Positions 16,455-26,583 of a DNA stretch of 47,882 bases are shown here, in pieces. Below the pieces are notes generated by a model that was not told the DNA's origin, ran no database searches, and worked only from the letters and a program-made list of their open reading frames with translations. Positions within the stretch are counted from its first letter, which is position 1. The number at the start of each line of letters is the position of its first letter. Both the position numbers and the translations under genes were made by a program. This DNA comes from Bacteroidota bacterium (GTDB lineage Bacteria > Bacteroidota > Bacteroidia > Bacteroidales > FEN-979): positions 1 through 47,882 of the forward strand of contig JAPLDG010000312.1 in NCBI GenBank assembly GCA_026391845.1, in the 5' to 3' direction.

Positions 16455-19400
16455 TCAATTTCTGATCACCTTGACTGATTCAACCCTCGTTCCTGAAATC
16501 ACCCGGATTAAATAAACGCCTGAAGGTCTGTCAGAAAGAGAGAAAACATGGCAGTGTTCACCTCTCAGTTCTTCGCTTACCAGTTTCCTTCCCTGTGAAC
16601 TGTATATTTCCACCCGTATTTGATCATTTCCCTTGTCGCCATTGAATTCAATGGTGAAAGTACCGGAAGTCGGGTTGGGATAGACCATGATGGCTGACCG
16701 TTCACTGTTATCAGTTGTAATTTCCTGATTGGTTTGCCTAACAACCAGCAAATTGGTATCTGAAGTTGCAATCTTCAAAAAACTGCATGGAACACATTGA
16801 TTCGTAATGAACGCATGGAGAAAACCGGTTTCCTGAACCGTCGTTCCGGCTAATAACCGGATAAACTGACTGGCGATCAGTGTTACTTCTCCTCCACCCT
16901 CAATCAGAAATGTTGTGCCGAAGCCTGCCGTGGTAATGCTTTGGGCTGACAAACACTCCTGATGGGCCGGAGGAATGGTGATGTTGTTCAGGATTACCTG
17001 GCCTGTAAGCGAGGCATTGGCTTTAACCGTAAGATTCGGTGATTGAGCTCCGGTGAAACATGCATTCATTCCCCTGACGGAAAAATTTCCGATGAACGCG
17101 GAATTGGAGAAATTTACCGTGATTTCACGGGTTCCAGCCCCACTTGCAATGGTAACACCGAGCGGCACTTTCCAGAGATAACTTGTCGCATTCGGGATAG
17201 AACCAACGGTGTAGGTCACCCCCTGGGTTCCCGCGCAAATCTCGGTTGGACCTGAAATAGTCCCGGCTGATTGAGGTCTTGCATTTACAGTTACGTCGAG
17301 TACGGTTGGCGCCGTGGCAAAACATCCTGCGGCATTACCATAAATCACACTGACCGATTGTGCCCCCGATGTGTTCCAGACCACAGAAACAGTATTGGTA
17401 CCTGAACCTGAGACAATCTGACCCCCTGCTGATACATTCCAGCTATATCCGGTCATGCCGGCCTCTGTGGAATAGCTATTGCTTCCACTGCCCAGACACG
17501 CCGGGGTTGATCCTGAAATGGTCGGATTAATCACCAAACGAGACATTATAATCTGATTTGAGGTCACCGGGTTGCCCGATGTGCAGGCAATGCTGGAAGT
17601 AAGTACGCAGGTAACCTTATCACCTTCAACGGGATTATAGGTAAACTCTGCAGTGTTTCCATTGCTTGCATTGTTTCCATTCACCTTCCATTGACAGGCC
17701 GGATTTGTTCCTCCCCCGGAAATAACCGCCGTAAAAGTGACCGCAGAACCCTGACAGAATGGATTAACCGAAGCAGCTATAGAAATCGTTACCGCAGTTA
17801 CCGCGTCCATCGTAATCAAGCCAGTTACATTCTGCAACATACCCGTATTGTCATGTACAGTTACCGTATAATTCCCGGCTCCGGCAGCAAGGGTTTGTCC
17901 GATATGGCCATTGCTCCAGCTATAAAAGTATGGAGCAACACCTCCGCTGGCAGAGGCTGTTAATGAACCATCGATTCCTCCGGTACATCCAGGTATGGCT
18001 GTGAGCGAAACATCAAATAACCCAATGATCGCAGATGCCATGTTATCATTATCATCGAACTCTATCACACTTGTGTTCACAATTTTCCCGACAATCGTTG
18101 CTGAAATGTCGGCCACAAGCCATGGCATCACGACATAGGCGCTGTCATGTCCGAAAACCGAAATGTTTGTCTGCCCGATTGGAATGGTGTCTGAATAATT
18201 ATTGACATAATAAAACTGAACGGTGGCGGTGCAATTCTGTGCCCCGTTATTCCCGATCCGCGCATTCAGGGTGATATTTTCCTCCATGTCTGGTGCAGAA
18301 TCTGAAGGCCCAAAGGCCTGGAAATAGAGATTCGCGGCCTGCCCGACAACGATGGCGCGGGTTGCTTCATTGTTTGTTTCATTGGTTTCAACAATCTGGT
18401 GATCAGCATCAATAATGGCCCTGATCACATGTGCACCCCAGAGGTCACTTGACCATGCTGCAGGAATGGCAATGGTGGTATGTTCGCCGCTTGCCAGCCC
18501 CGACACCGGGTAAACGGAATCGAGCAGAACATTGTCTGCAAGTACTTTCAGCTTCATCACATCATTCACGTTGGATGTTCCGATATTTTCGTACGTAACC
18601 AGCAATGATACAGGCTCGTTCAGAGATGGATTCAACGTGGATGGATTGATGAACTGCGAAAGAATCCGCATGTCCGGATCTTCCGTAATGTGCACCGTGA
18701 CGACCAGTACATTGTTGTTTTCATTGCACTCCGTATACAGATTATCCGGGTCAACCGTCATGGTAAAGGTGTAAGTGCCGAGATGAAGAAATGTAAACGG
18801 GAAGGGCAATGAAACCATCCATGGACAATTATAACAATTTCTCGTGGCATTGTTCAGGTTCGCTGTACCCAGGATCTGGGTGCCGGTGATGCCCGGACCA
18901 CTCACCTCGAATTTTACTTTCACAGGGTTGGCATCATAAAGATGGGTCACAAAAACACCAACCGATAATTGGGCAAACTCGTTGATCTGATATCGATGGT
19001 CCCAGAAATTAACACCACAGTACGGACTGAATGAAACGGGTTGAAAGTCCCAGCACATGTTATCAGAGGTTTCGTTGTCGCCTTCATGCGACTCGGCAAG
19101 CTGATTCAACGGGTCAACGAATGCAGTGAGCACAGTGGTTGCCGGTGGTGGCAAGGGTGCAGAAACGGTCACGGCAACGGATTGCCCGGGACTCAGACTG
19201 CCATTGTATTGTGCCTGGAATATTTCTCCCGAGGAATAGGAAAACTTTACCCTGATCGGGCCTGTGGCGATGGTATCACCATTGTTCACAACATTGGCAA
19301 TCAAAACAGCCGTTCCCGGATACTGAGGATTCACAGGCTGAACTTCCAGAGAATGACACCCGTTAAATGTGAGGTTCGGGTGATGCAGGGGAGGTGATAT

Positions 19401-22400
19401 CACATTCACGTTGACCACGAAAACATTGTTGCTTTCGTCGCATTCAATGTACTCCTGATCCGGATCGGCCGTCATGGTGAAGGTATAGGTACCAAGATGC
19501 GAAAAAGTAAAGAGCCCAGGCAAATAAACAATGTAACCACAACTGCAGTTTCGCGTTGCGTTGTTCAATATTCCATAACCAAGGATCTGCGTTCCGACGA
19601 TCCCCGGTCCGCTGACCTCAAATTTCACCTTCACCTGGCTGGCATCATAAAGATGGGTAACATTCAGGGTAACTGATATGTTCGTCGACTGATTTATATA
19701 AAAAGTCTGACCAAAAGTGCTTCCGCAAACCCCGGGATGAAACTCCCAGCACATGTTGTCGGAGGTGATGTTATCCGTTTCACTTTTTTCAACAATCTGA
19801 TTCGCCGGGTCAAGCGTAACCGTGAGCACGGTGGTGGCCGGCGGAGGCAATGGTGCAGATACGGTGACCGTTGCTGTTTGACCGGGACTCAGGCTCCCGT
19901 CATATTGCCCCTGGAATGTTTCTCCGGTTGCATATGCAAACAGAATCTGGATGGGCCCGGTGGCCATGGTATCGCCATTGTTTACAATATTGGCAGCCAG
20001 CACAGCCGTTCCAGGATATTCCGGGTTGACCGGCTGAACATCCAATAAATGACACCCGGTAAATGACAGGTTTGGTTTAAGCGGTAGCGGTGGTGGTGGC
20101 GGCGGCGGTGGCGGTTGAGAGATGATGGAGAAATGATTGGTAAAGGTTCCCGTGAGGGTGTAATCGGTTACCGTTCCCGAAATGTGATAATCTCCCACCG
20201 GAACCGGGGCATAAAAAGAGATGCCGAAGTACCCTTCCGAATCGGTGTAACCGGTTCCCGTCGCTCCCGTTTCGTCAACCTGAAAATCAACGGTAGCGCC
20301 GGCAACACCCGGGTCGGGAAGTTGAACCGCGAGGTCAGTATAGATCGCCCTTCCCCGCAGCGTGATGTAGGCATTCTGGTAAGAATAAGCCACGGATGGG
20401 GAAACTGTTGTTGTGGTGACAATATTGCCGGCAACCGGATAGTTCCCGTTCACAAACGGTCGCACAGCCGAATTATCCAGTTCGTTTGTTTCGGCAATGG
20501 CATTGCTGTAATCCACCTGCACCTGCATGGGGCACCAGGCCGGAAGTGCAGGTGTGGTGATGCTCCATAGGACCGTGCTGCTTCCGTGGGGCGGAATGTT
20601 CGACACCGTGATATCCGGATAGTGGATGGCGGGGTCATTCTGGTTGAGCAAATGAACCTGGAAATTCTGGGCCGAAAAATCCGATTCGTTGTGAATCACG
20701 GCCGAAACAGTCATGTTTTGCGAAAGTTCCGGATGGGGGGCACTGAAGGTGATATCGTTGGCAAAGATGCTGAGGTTGGGTTGCTGTAAAATATCCGGGT
20801 AGTCAAAAGGCCCGAAAATGGTGTTGCACGACGCTCCGTCACTCACGATCAGGCTTGTTTTCCAATTGGTTCCATAGGCCAGACTGTTAAAATCCGCCAC
20901 ATATCGCTTGCCATCGCTGGTGATGGTATCAGAAACGTCGAAAGGTGTCATGATAAAGACATGGTCGTTCGGATTCGTATAAATGCCATTCCCTTCGTAA
21001 TCGAGGATCAGCCGGGGATAACCAGGAGTGGGCATGACGTTCGACACATCAAAATAATCTCCTTCAAAATGAAATGTCGTGTAGGGTGACCCGTTAAGCG
21101 GGGAGACAATAGCTGAGGTGAATCCCTGGTTACCGGTGAATGAAAAATATTGTGCCCCCGGATATACGTTGGGGTTGTTGTCGTTGCAATCGGTACTATT
21201 GTTTACATAACCTGTCGGTTGCGTACAAGCAAAAACAGAAACACCGGCGTTGCCATACCCGTCGCCATCGGCATCGGCAAAGTAGTGGATGGCTTGAGTA
21301 ACTGTGAGGGTAATGGCAGTCCGGTTACTGCTTTTGCAACCGGATACGAGATCTCTCGATTCGGCGTAATAGATTCCGGATGAAGAGGTGACAAATATGT
21401 TGCTGTTTGACTGCAAAAGTGCTCCCCCGTTGGGTGCGGTGTACCAGTCAACAGTACTTCCGGCAGGCGGTTCAGCGCTTAACGTGTCGGGCAGCGCGTT
21501 CGAACATACGGTTTGGTTTCCTGCTCCAACCGGGGGAGAAGGAACAGGATTGACCGTCATGATGATCTGGTTTGAAGTGGCGGAATTATTTGCTGTACAA
21601 AGGCCAATTGAAGTCAGCTGACAGGTAATGACATCGTTGTTCACCGGAATATAACTATAAGAAACATTGGTAGCCCCGGAAATGCTGTTCCCGCCATTCT
21701 TCCACTGGTAAACCGGTGTAGTGCCCCCGTTGACCGGAGTCGCGGTAAATACTACCAGAGTTCCGGCGCAAACCGGGTTGGATGAGGCAATGATTGAAAT
21801 ACCGACCGCCGGGTTTGATGTAGTGGTTTGGGTCAGCACAGCAGCGGTTGAATGACCACAGGTGTTATAAGCCCACACATACCGTGTATAAGCTGTGTTG
21901 CAAACCAGCCCGGTTTCAGTTTTAGTAATGGCTGTTCCCATATCCGATGCTGTTGAATAATCATTGGACGTATTCCACTTGTAACCGGCAGCCCCTGAAA
22001 CTGATGACCAGTTCCAGATGATCTGGGTGGGTGATTGAACATGCGTGCCTGAACCTGGTAAAACAGGCTGAGTACAGCCACCCGTCAGGCAGCGCAGGGA
22101 AAAGCCGCTCGGCTTATGGTAATATTCGTTACCTGAGCTCATCCCGCCGTTGAACTGCAAGAGCCAGGCTTGCGAATCGGTTGATTGCGTACCGCTCCAG
22201 TAGTAGCCATCTGAACCGCGTACGAACAGCAAACCACTGTAGAATAGGCTGAGGAAACCGGCCATGTGGAGTTTCAAATCCGAGCTCCAGGGGCCGGTAC
22301 TGTTTGTCCAGTTTCCGGCAGCATCCACATTGGTCCATTCGGTTAAGGTTGGCATACGCCAGCCGGTACCAAGTTCAATCGCACATGGGTCATTGGCTGT

Positions 22401-25184
22401 TGTCCAGTCAGAATTTTCATTGATGCTGGTTATCCAGTTGGTATTGGGCGTTCGGGTAGTGCCGTCATGCTTATATCCCTGCCTGAGGTCAAACTGCCAG
22501 TACCAGCCGGCAGAAGCCTCAGTAGCATCGTTCACGGCAGTTGCCTGGTGGTCGGCGCCAAGGTTGCTGGTGATCCAGCATTTGGAAGTTTCGCCGGGGA
22601 TATTGGTGACTGTACCATAAGTTACAGTTTTATCAACAGGCGCAACACCGTTTGAAACCAAATGGTTTATCGTGAATGATGAACCACAGGTAAACGGAGG
22701 GAGGGTTGTAAAACTTAACTCGTTCCCATAAGCAGTTCCTGCGCTATTGGTCGCATAAGCCCTGATATAATAGGTAGTATTTTCAGTTAACCCGGAAACA
22801 GCACTTGTAAAAACACCGGTTCCCCCGCCATCAGTTGTCTGGCTTCCGGCAATTGCCGGATTGTGAGATGTACTCCAACAACTACCCCTCGCCGTTACCG
22901 TGGCCCCGCCATCGGCTGTGACATTTCCACCGCCGTTTGCATTAGTTTGCGTGATGTTCATAACTGATGAGGTCGTTACTGTCGGGGATGATGTTGTTCC
23001 TGGATTACCATTTAGGCAGCGCAATGAGAATCCGAAAGATTTATAATAGGACTGCATATCGCTACCACCAGCGTGAAATGTGAAATACCAGCTATTTGTT
23101 ATATTTAATAAGGTAGTGCTCCAGACAAATCCTCCATAGCCACGACTTGACATGGAACCACTGCTATAGTCGATGAGCCCGGCAGCATGAAGCTTTAACC
23201 CTGAGTTCCAGGGCCCGTTCCAGTCGGCCCAACCACCAATATTGTCAATGTTGTACCACTCAGAATAAGTCGGAATCCGCCAGGCGCTGCCCAACTCTGT
23301 TTTGCAAGGATCATTGGCAGTGAGCCAATCTGAATTTTCAATGATGCTGGTTATCCATGTGGTATTTGGCGTACGGGTTGTGCCGTCATGCTTATAGCCC
23401 TGCTTGCGGTCAAACTGCCAGTACCACCCTGCCGATGGTTCGGTTGCATCGTTATAAGCCGTTGCCTGATGATCAGCGCCAAGGTTGCTGGTGATCCAGC
23501 ATTTGGACGTTTCGCCGGGGATGTTGGCAACCGTGCTATAAATGACAGTTTTTGAAACGGGCGCTACGGTTCCTGCCAGATGGTTTATTGTAAAGGAAGA
23601 GCCACATGAAAACATGCAGGCAGATGCTGTTTGATTCAGGAGCAGCGCAGTTGAATGCCCGCAGGCGTTGTATGCCCATGCATACCGGGTATAGGTCAAA
23701 TTGCAGATCAGCCCGATCTCAGGATTTGTTGTAGCCATTCCCATATCGGTCGCAGTGGCAAAATCGTTGACCATATTCCATTTGTAACCGGTTGCATCGG
23801 TCACGGTATTCCAGTTCCAGATGATCTGGGTTTGAGAAGGAACAGAAACACCTGCAGTTGGCGCATTGAGTGGAGGGGTTAATACAATGTCGATCTTGTT
23901 GGATGTTGCCGGATTTCCGGTTACATTGATAATACTCGAAGTCAGGATGCAGGCAACCGTGTCATGAGTTGCCGGCGTATAACTGTATATCGGGCTGTTC
24001 GGCCCCACGCTCACGCCATTGACTTTCCACTGAAAAGCAGGGGTCTGTCCCCCGTTTACCGGGGTGGCGGTAAAGGTTACCGGCAAGCCTCCGCAAACCG
24101 GGTTGGAGGAAGCCGCGATCGAAACGCTGACCGGGGCATTAGCCTGGGTAAATGTGTTCCAGACAACCATCGACCATTTGCCGTAACTGTCTTTTGCCCG
24201 GATCCACACGGTATGTGTGCCTAGGGGAAGGAGATTCAAGTCGATCGTAAAAGAAAGATTGCTGATGTTGGTTGATGGCATAACCGGAACATCAGTGCCC
24301 ATTCCCGTCCCGGGATCATTGTCGAAAAAGTATTCCACTTTTGTTACGTCAGGCAATGCAACCGTGCTGATAATCTCCGATTTATAAAACATCTTCACCT
24401 GGCTCAGGCTCCAGCGGTTATTCCCGTCTTTTGCCCTGACATAGAGCGTATGAAAACCGGATGGTACGGCACCCAGATCAATGGTGAATTGTAGGTTGTT
24501 GATATTCGTTGAAGGGGTTACAGGGATATCACTTCCCATTCCGAACCCAGGATCAGTATCGATAAAATATTCAGCTTTGGTAATATCCGGTAAGGCAACC
24601 GTGTTGATAATCGCCGATTTATAAAACATCTTTACCTGGCTCAGGCTCCAGCGGCTGTTCCCGTCTTTTGCCCTCCAGCGGCTGTTCCCGTCTTTTGCCC
24701 TGACATAGAGCGTATGAAAACCGGATGGCACTGCATTCAGATCAACCGTAAATTGAAGGGTGTTGATGTTCGTTGACGGGGTAACAGGGATGTTGCTTCC
24801 CAGCCCGAACCCGGGATCGGTATCAATGAAATATTCAGCCTGTGTAATATCAGGCAATGCAACCGTGTTGATAATCGGCGACTTATAAAACATTTTAACC
24901 TGGCTCAGGCTCCAGTGGCCATTTTCGTCTTTTGCCCTGACGTAAAATGTATGGAACCCTGCAGGCACGGCACTCAACCCGATCGTGAACTGAAGGTCGC
25001 TGATATTCTCCGCAGGGGCAACCGGAACTTCGGTTCCCGATCCAAATCCGGGATCGGTATCAATAAAATATTCAACCTTGTTGATATTCTGTCCATTTGC
25101 ACGGAGCATGAACAATAGAGAAATAATCAGAAAAACGAAAGGAGAAAATCCCGCTCCTGCGGATTTTCGGAAAAATCTTTTCAT
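16455..25184 (-). CDS. Giant multidomain secreted protein with FISUMP, CARDB, SprB and T9SS sorting domains
   Basis: 2909 residues. Signal peptide about 1-32. Four repeats of about 68 residues (36-345) each begin near EYFIDTDPGFG and end near WSLSQVKMFYKS. An Ig-like module (350-435) and a fibronectin-like module (440-520) follow. Two FISUMP domains (Fibrobacter major paralogous; about 525-725 and 835-1035) contain GETSKCWITSNLGADHQA and end GFSLRCL, separated by an Fn3-like domain. Then come Ig/Fn3-like modules, a MopE-type metal-binding motif (about 1295-1335, DADGDGYG...TDCNDNNPNVYPGA), a CARDB region, and a run of 8 or more prolines near 1693. Two long CARDB-containing repeats of about 230 residues follow (1700-2165), then two more CARDB-like units, an SprB repeat (about 2400-2440), Ig/PKD modules, and a C-terminal T9SS type A sorting domain (about 2825-2909). 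It is predicted to be a cell-surface adhesin-like filament. It follows the beta-helix gene by 30 bases. No enzyme motif was seen. Confidence 0.88.
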   Translation of the reverse strand: MKRFFRKSAGAGFSPFVFLIISLLFMLRANGQNINKVEYFIDTDPGFGSGTEVPVAPAENISDLQFTIGLSAVPAGFHTFYVRAKDENGHWSLSQVKMFYKSPIINTVALPDITQAEYFIDTDPGFGLGSNIPVTPSTNINTLQFTVDLNAVPSGFHTLYVRAKDGNSRWRAKDGNSRWSLSQVKMFYKSAIINTVALPDITKAEYFIDTDPGFGMGSDIPVTPSTNINNLQFTIDLGAVPSGFHTLYVRAKDGNNRWSLSQVKMFYKSEIISTVALPDVTKVEYFFDNDPGTGMGTDVPVMPSTNISNLSFTIDLNLLPLGTHTVWIRAKDSYGKWSMVVWNTFTQANAPVSVSIAASSNPVCGGLPVTFTATPVNGGQTPAFQWKVNGVSVGPNSPIYSYTPATHDTVACILTSSIINVTGNPATSNKIDIVLTPPLNAPTAGVSVPSQTQIIWNWNTVTDATGYKWNMVNDFATATDMGMATTNPEIGLICNLTYTRYAWAYNACGHSTALLLNQTASACMFSCGSSFTINHLAGTVAPVSKTVIYSTVANIPGETSKCWITSNLGADHQATAYNDATEPSAGWYWQFDRKQGYKHDGTTRTPNTTWITSIIENSDWLTANDPCKTELGSAWRIPTYSEWYNIDNIGGWADWNGPWNSGLKLHAAGLIDYSSGSMSSRGYGGFVWSTTLLNITNSWYFTFHAGGSDMQSYYKSFGFSLRCLNGNPGTTSSPTVTTSSVMNITQTNANGGGNVTADGGATVTARGSCWSTSHNPAIAGSQTTDGGGTGVFTSAVSGLTENTTYYIRAYATNSAGTAYGNELSFTTLPPFTCGSSFTINHLVSNGVAPVDKTVTYGTVTNIPGETSKCWITSNLGADHQATAVNDATEASAGWYWQFDLRQGYKHDGTTRTPNTNWITSINENSDWTTANDPCAIELGTGWRMPTLTEWTNVDAAGNWTNSTGPWSSDLKLHMAGFLSLFYSGLLFVRGSDGYYWSGTQSTDSQAWLLQFNGGMSSGNEYYHKPSGFSLRCLTGGCTQPVLPGSGTHVQSPTQIIWNWSSVSGAAGYKWNTSNDYSTASDMGTAITKTETGLVCNTAYTRYVWAYNTCGHSTAAVLTQTTTSNPAVGISIIASSNPVCAGTLVVFTATPVNGGTTPVYQWKNGGNSISGATNVSYSYIPVNNDVITCQLTSIGLCTANNSATSNQIIMTVNPVPSPPVGAGNQTVCSNALPDTLSAEPPAGSTVDWYTAPNGGALLQSNSNIFVTSSSGIYYAESRDLVSGCKSSNRTAITLTVTQAIHYFADADGDGYGNAGVSVFACTQPTGYVNNSTDCNDNNPNVYPGAQYFSFTGNQGFTSAIVSPLNGSPYTTFHFEGDYFDVSNVMPTPGYPRLILDYEGNGIYTNPNDHVFIMTPFDVSDTITSDGKRYVADFNSLAYGTNWKTSLIVSDGASCNTIFGPFDYPDILQQPNLSIFANDITFSAPHPELSQNMTVSAVIHNESDFSAQNFQVHLLNQNDPAIHYPDITVSNIPPHGSSTVLWSITTPALPAWCPMQVQVDYSNAIAETNELDNSAVRPFVNGNYPVAGNIVTTTTVSPSVAYSYQNAYITLRGRAIYTDLAVQLPDPGVAGATVDFQVDETGATGTGYTDSEGYFGISFYAPVPVGDYHISGTVTDYTLTGTFTNHFSIISQPPPPPPPPPLPLKPNLSFTGCHLLDVQPVNPEYPGTAVLAANIVNNGDTMATGPIQILFAYATGETFQGQYDGSLSPGQTATVTVSAPLPPPATTVLTVTLDPANQIVEKSETDNITSDNMCWEFHPGVCGSTFGQTFYINQSTNISVTLNVTHLYDASQVKVKFEVSGPGIVGTQILGYGILNNATRNCSCGYIVYLPGLFTFSHLGTYTFTMTADPDQEYIECDESNNVFVVNVNVISPPLHHPNLTFNGCHSLEVQPVNPQYPGTAVLIANVVNNGDTIATGPIRVKFSYSSGEIFQAQYNGSLSPGQSVAVTVSAPLPPPATTVLTAFVDPLNQLAESHEGDNETSDNMCWDFQPVSFSPYCGVNFWDHRYQINEFAQLSVGVFVTHLYDANPVKVKFEVSGPGITGTQILGTANLNNATRNCYNCPWMVSLPFPFTFLHLGTYTFTMTVDPDNLYTECNENNNVLVVTVHITEDPDMRILSQFINPSTLNPSLNEPVSLLVTYENIGTSNVNDVMKLKVLADNVLLDSVYPVSGLASGEHTTIAIPAAWSSDLWGAHVIRAIIDADHQIVETNETNNEATRAIVVGQAANLYFQAFGPSDSAPDMEENITLNARIGNNGAQNCTATVQFYYVNNYSDTIPIGQTNISVFGHDSAYVVMPWLVADISATIVGKIVNTSVIEFDDNDNMASAIIGLFDVSLTAIPGCTGGIDGSLTASASGGVAPYFYSWSNGHIGQTLAAGAGNYTVTVHDNTGMLQNVTGLITMDAVTAVTISIAASVNPFCQGSAVTFTAVISGGGTNPACQWKVNGNNASNGNTAEFTYNPVEGDKVTCVLTSSIACTSGNPVTSNQIIMSRLVINPTISGSTPACLGSGSNSYSTEAGMTGYSWNVSAGGQIVSGSGTNTVSVVWNTSGAQSVSVIYGNAAGCFATAPTVLDVTVNARPQSAGTISGPTEICAGTQGVTYTVGSIPNATSYLWKVPLGVTIASGAGTREITVNFSNSAFIGNFSVRGMNACFTGAQSPNLTVKANASLTGQVILNNITIPPAHQECLSAQSITTAGFGTTFLIEGGGEVTLIASQFIRLLAGTTVQETGFLHAFITNQCVPCSFLKIATSDTNLLVVRQTNQEITTDNSERSAIMVYPNPTSGTFTIEFNGDKGNDQIRVEIYSSQGRKLVSEELRGEHCHVFSLSDRPSGVYLIRVISGTRVESVKVIRN
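20085..20118 (-). repeat. Polyproline linker coding repeat
   Basis: GGTGGC-type trinucleotides on the plus strand encode an unbroken run of 8 or more prolines in the giant protein, between the Fn3/CARDB region and the first long CARDB repeat. It probably acts as a rigid spacer. Confidence 0.8.
24646..24701 (-). repeat. Perfect 27-bp tandem duplication inside the giant gene
   Basis: Positions 24646-24672 are repeated exactly at 24673-24699, and two more bases match. The effect is a duplicated RAKDGNSRW in the second N-terminal repeat, which makes that repeat nine residues longer than its siblings. The frame is kept. Confidence 0.95.
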
Positions 25185-25214
25185 AACCGGATTGGTTTAG
25201 CAGCGTGAAACAAA

Positions 25215-26162
25215 TCAGTTATGTGATTTTACCTTCATATCTACATGGATCGTTGCGTCATTAAAATAGTAATTGAAATTATAGATGGCCGGGATGGCAG
25301 GCATACCCGACAGGATATAGGGGTTGGGCCCCCCGAACATGCCGCAATCCTCCCCGTTGGCACCGGCGCCGATGGCAGGCGAACCGGCTTTTAACTGGTA
25401 ACGGGCATCGGTTGAATATCCCGTGCAAGTACCGTAGCACATAAATACATCGTTCATGTTTACATTGAGCTGGTTGCCATTGCCGGCAGGAGCCTGCGTT
25501 GCCGAACAGACATTGTAGAGCACGTTGCAATTTGTAAACGTACAGGTTCCATAAATGATGTTGTTGGTACATTGAGTTACCAGGTTTAAGTTTGCATAAT
25601 TAATCACATTGTTGGAAACAACCAGGGAATTGTTGTATGAACGTATGCTAATATCATTGACCATGTTATTCTTGATAATTGTATTTTCATACGTTCCGCT
25701 GAAACTGTTTATCCAGTTTTGTTCAAATAAACTGTTTTCAGCAGAACCACCGATTGAACCAATATAATTTCTTATGAATACCATATTTTGAGCGTTGCCG
25801 ACTAGATACATTCCAGAGGAAATATACAACCCCATTACTTTACTTCCCGCGCTCCCGCCATAAAAATTCAATGAAGCAATGGTAGAAACATTGATACTGG
25901 CCTGGGTTTCGGGGTTTTCGTTCAGATAATACCCCGATCCGATGAAGACAAGACGCTTGTAACAGGAAAAACTCCCATAACCGAATCCCGAAGCCTCGAT
26001 GTAAATGGTATCTCCATCGACTGCCGCGTCATATGCAGCCGCTAAAGTGGCATAAGGCACCGTAATGGAGGGGGTGTTGTTCACTCTCAATACGGTTGAA
26101 TGGGCAACCAGGGTGCAGCCGAGCACGATCGCGGTTAAAAGAAATAAAGATGTCTTTTTCAT
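25215..26162 (-). CDS. Secreted beta-helix protein
   Basis: 315 residues with an N-terminal signal peptide (MKKTSLFLLTAIVLGCTLVAHS; the cysteine could also be a lipidation site). The sequence begins with the DGDTIYIEASGFGYG pattern seen at the start of many right-handed parallel beta-helix proteins. It continues with asparagine/isoleucine-rich short strands (FIRNYIG, SLFEQNWIN, TIIKNNMV, LVVSNNVIN). The C-terminal part has the CGMFGGPNPYILSGMPAIP motif common in Bacteroidetes beta-helix proteins. No T9SS sorting domain is present, so it is either periplasmic or exported by another route. It is the first gene of a two-gene unit with the giant T9SS protein. Its substrate or partner is unknown. 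Confidence 0.8.
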   Translation of the reverse strand: MKKTSLFLLTAIVLGCTLVAHSTVLRVNNTPSITVPYATLAAAYDAAVDGDTIYIEASGFGYGSFSCYKRLVFIGSGYYLNENPETQASINVSTIASLNFYGGSAGSKVMGLYISSGMYLVGNAQNMVFIRNYIGSIGGSAENSLFEQNWINSFSGTYENTIIKNNMVNDISIRSYNNSLVVSNNVINYANLNLVTQCTNNIIYGTCTFTNCNVLYNVCSATQAPAGNGNQLNVNMNDVFMCYGTCTGYSTDARYQLKAGSPAIGAGANGEDCGMFGGPNPYILSGMPAIPAIYNFNYYFNDATIHVDMKVKSHN

Positions 26163-26219
26163 GGGATTAGTTTGTTATATGTTTTATAGGTTAATGTGTT
26201 TCAGAACAAAAGAATTTCG

Positions 26220-26227
26220 CAAAGTTA
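26220..26227 (-). promoter_or_regulatory. -7 box for the beta-helix/giant protein unit
   Basis: TAACTTTG on the minus strand, about 58 bases upstream of the ATG at 26162. A small hairpin (CTCGCT-gtta-AGCGAG, 26250-26265) lies just upstream of it and could be an operator. Confidence 0.55.
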
Positions 26228-26426
26228 TTTCATCCTTTGAGCCGTTAAGCTCGCTGTTAAGCGAGATATGACCTTGAAAAAATGGTAATTTAATTGCTTA
26301 AAAGATGACAAATAGGAGAAATCCGGTTGATATATGTTAAAATTGTTGTTTTTACTTTTTAAATAACTCAAGTTTCGGGGTTAAAAATTTTAGTGCGTTG
26401 ACATTTTCCAAGCAATTGAATTTGAA

Positions 26427-26460
26427 TGCCTTAAAATTCACAATTGTGAATTTTAAGGCA
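26427..26460. repeat. Perfect 34-bp palindrome
   Basis: TGCCTTAAAATTCACAA is followed at once by its exact reverse complement, with no spacer. There is no T tract in either direction long enough to call an intrinsic terminator. It could be a dimeric-regulator operator, a cruciform or a relic of an inverted duplication. Confidence 0.95.
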
Positions 26461-26474
26461 CTAACGCCCATTTT

Positions 26475-26583
26475 AAGGACAAACGAAAGTGGGAAGGACA
26501 AAGTTCGAAGGACGAACGAAAGTGGGAAGGACAAAGTTTGAAGGACAAACGAAAGTTCGAAGGACAAAGTTTGAAGGACGAAC
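26475..26583. repeat. 33-bp tandem repeat, 3.3 copies
   Basis: Each unit is a 19-base block (AAGGACAAACGAAAGTGGG and variants) plus a 14-base block (AAGGACAAAGTTTG/TTCG). The two blocks share the AAGGAC start, so this is a nested repeat. Confidence 0.9.

Noticed and set aside
15826-16458. Longer ferritin start at 16458
   Set aside because: The extra 31 residues translate the CAATG repeat and cross a promoter box; Met at 16365 gives ligand numbering identical to E. coli FtnA.
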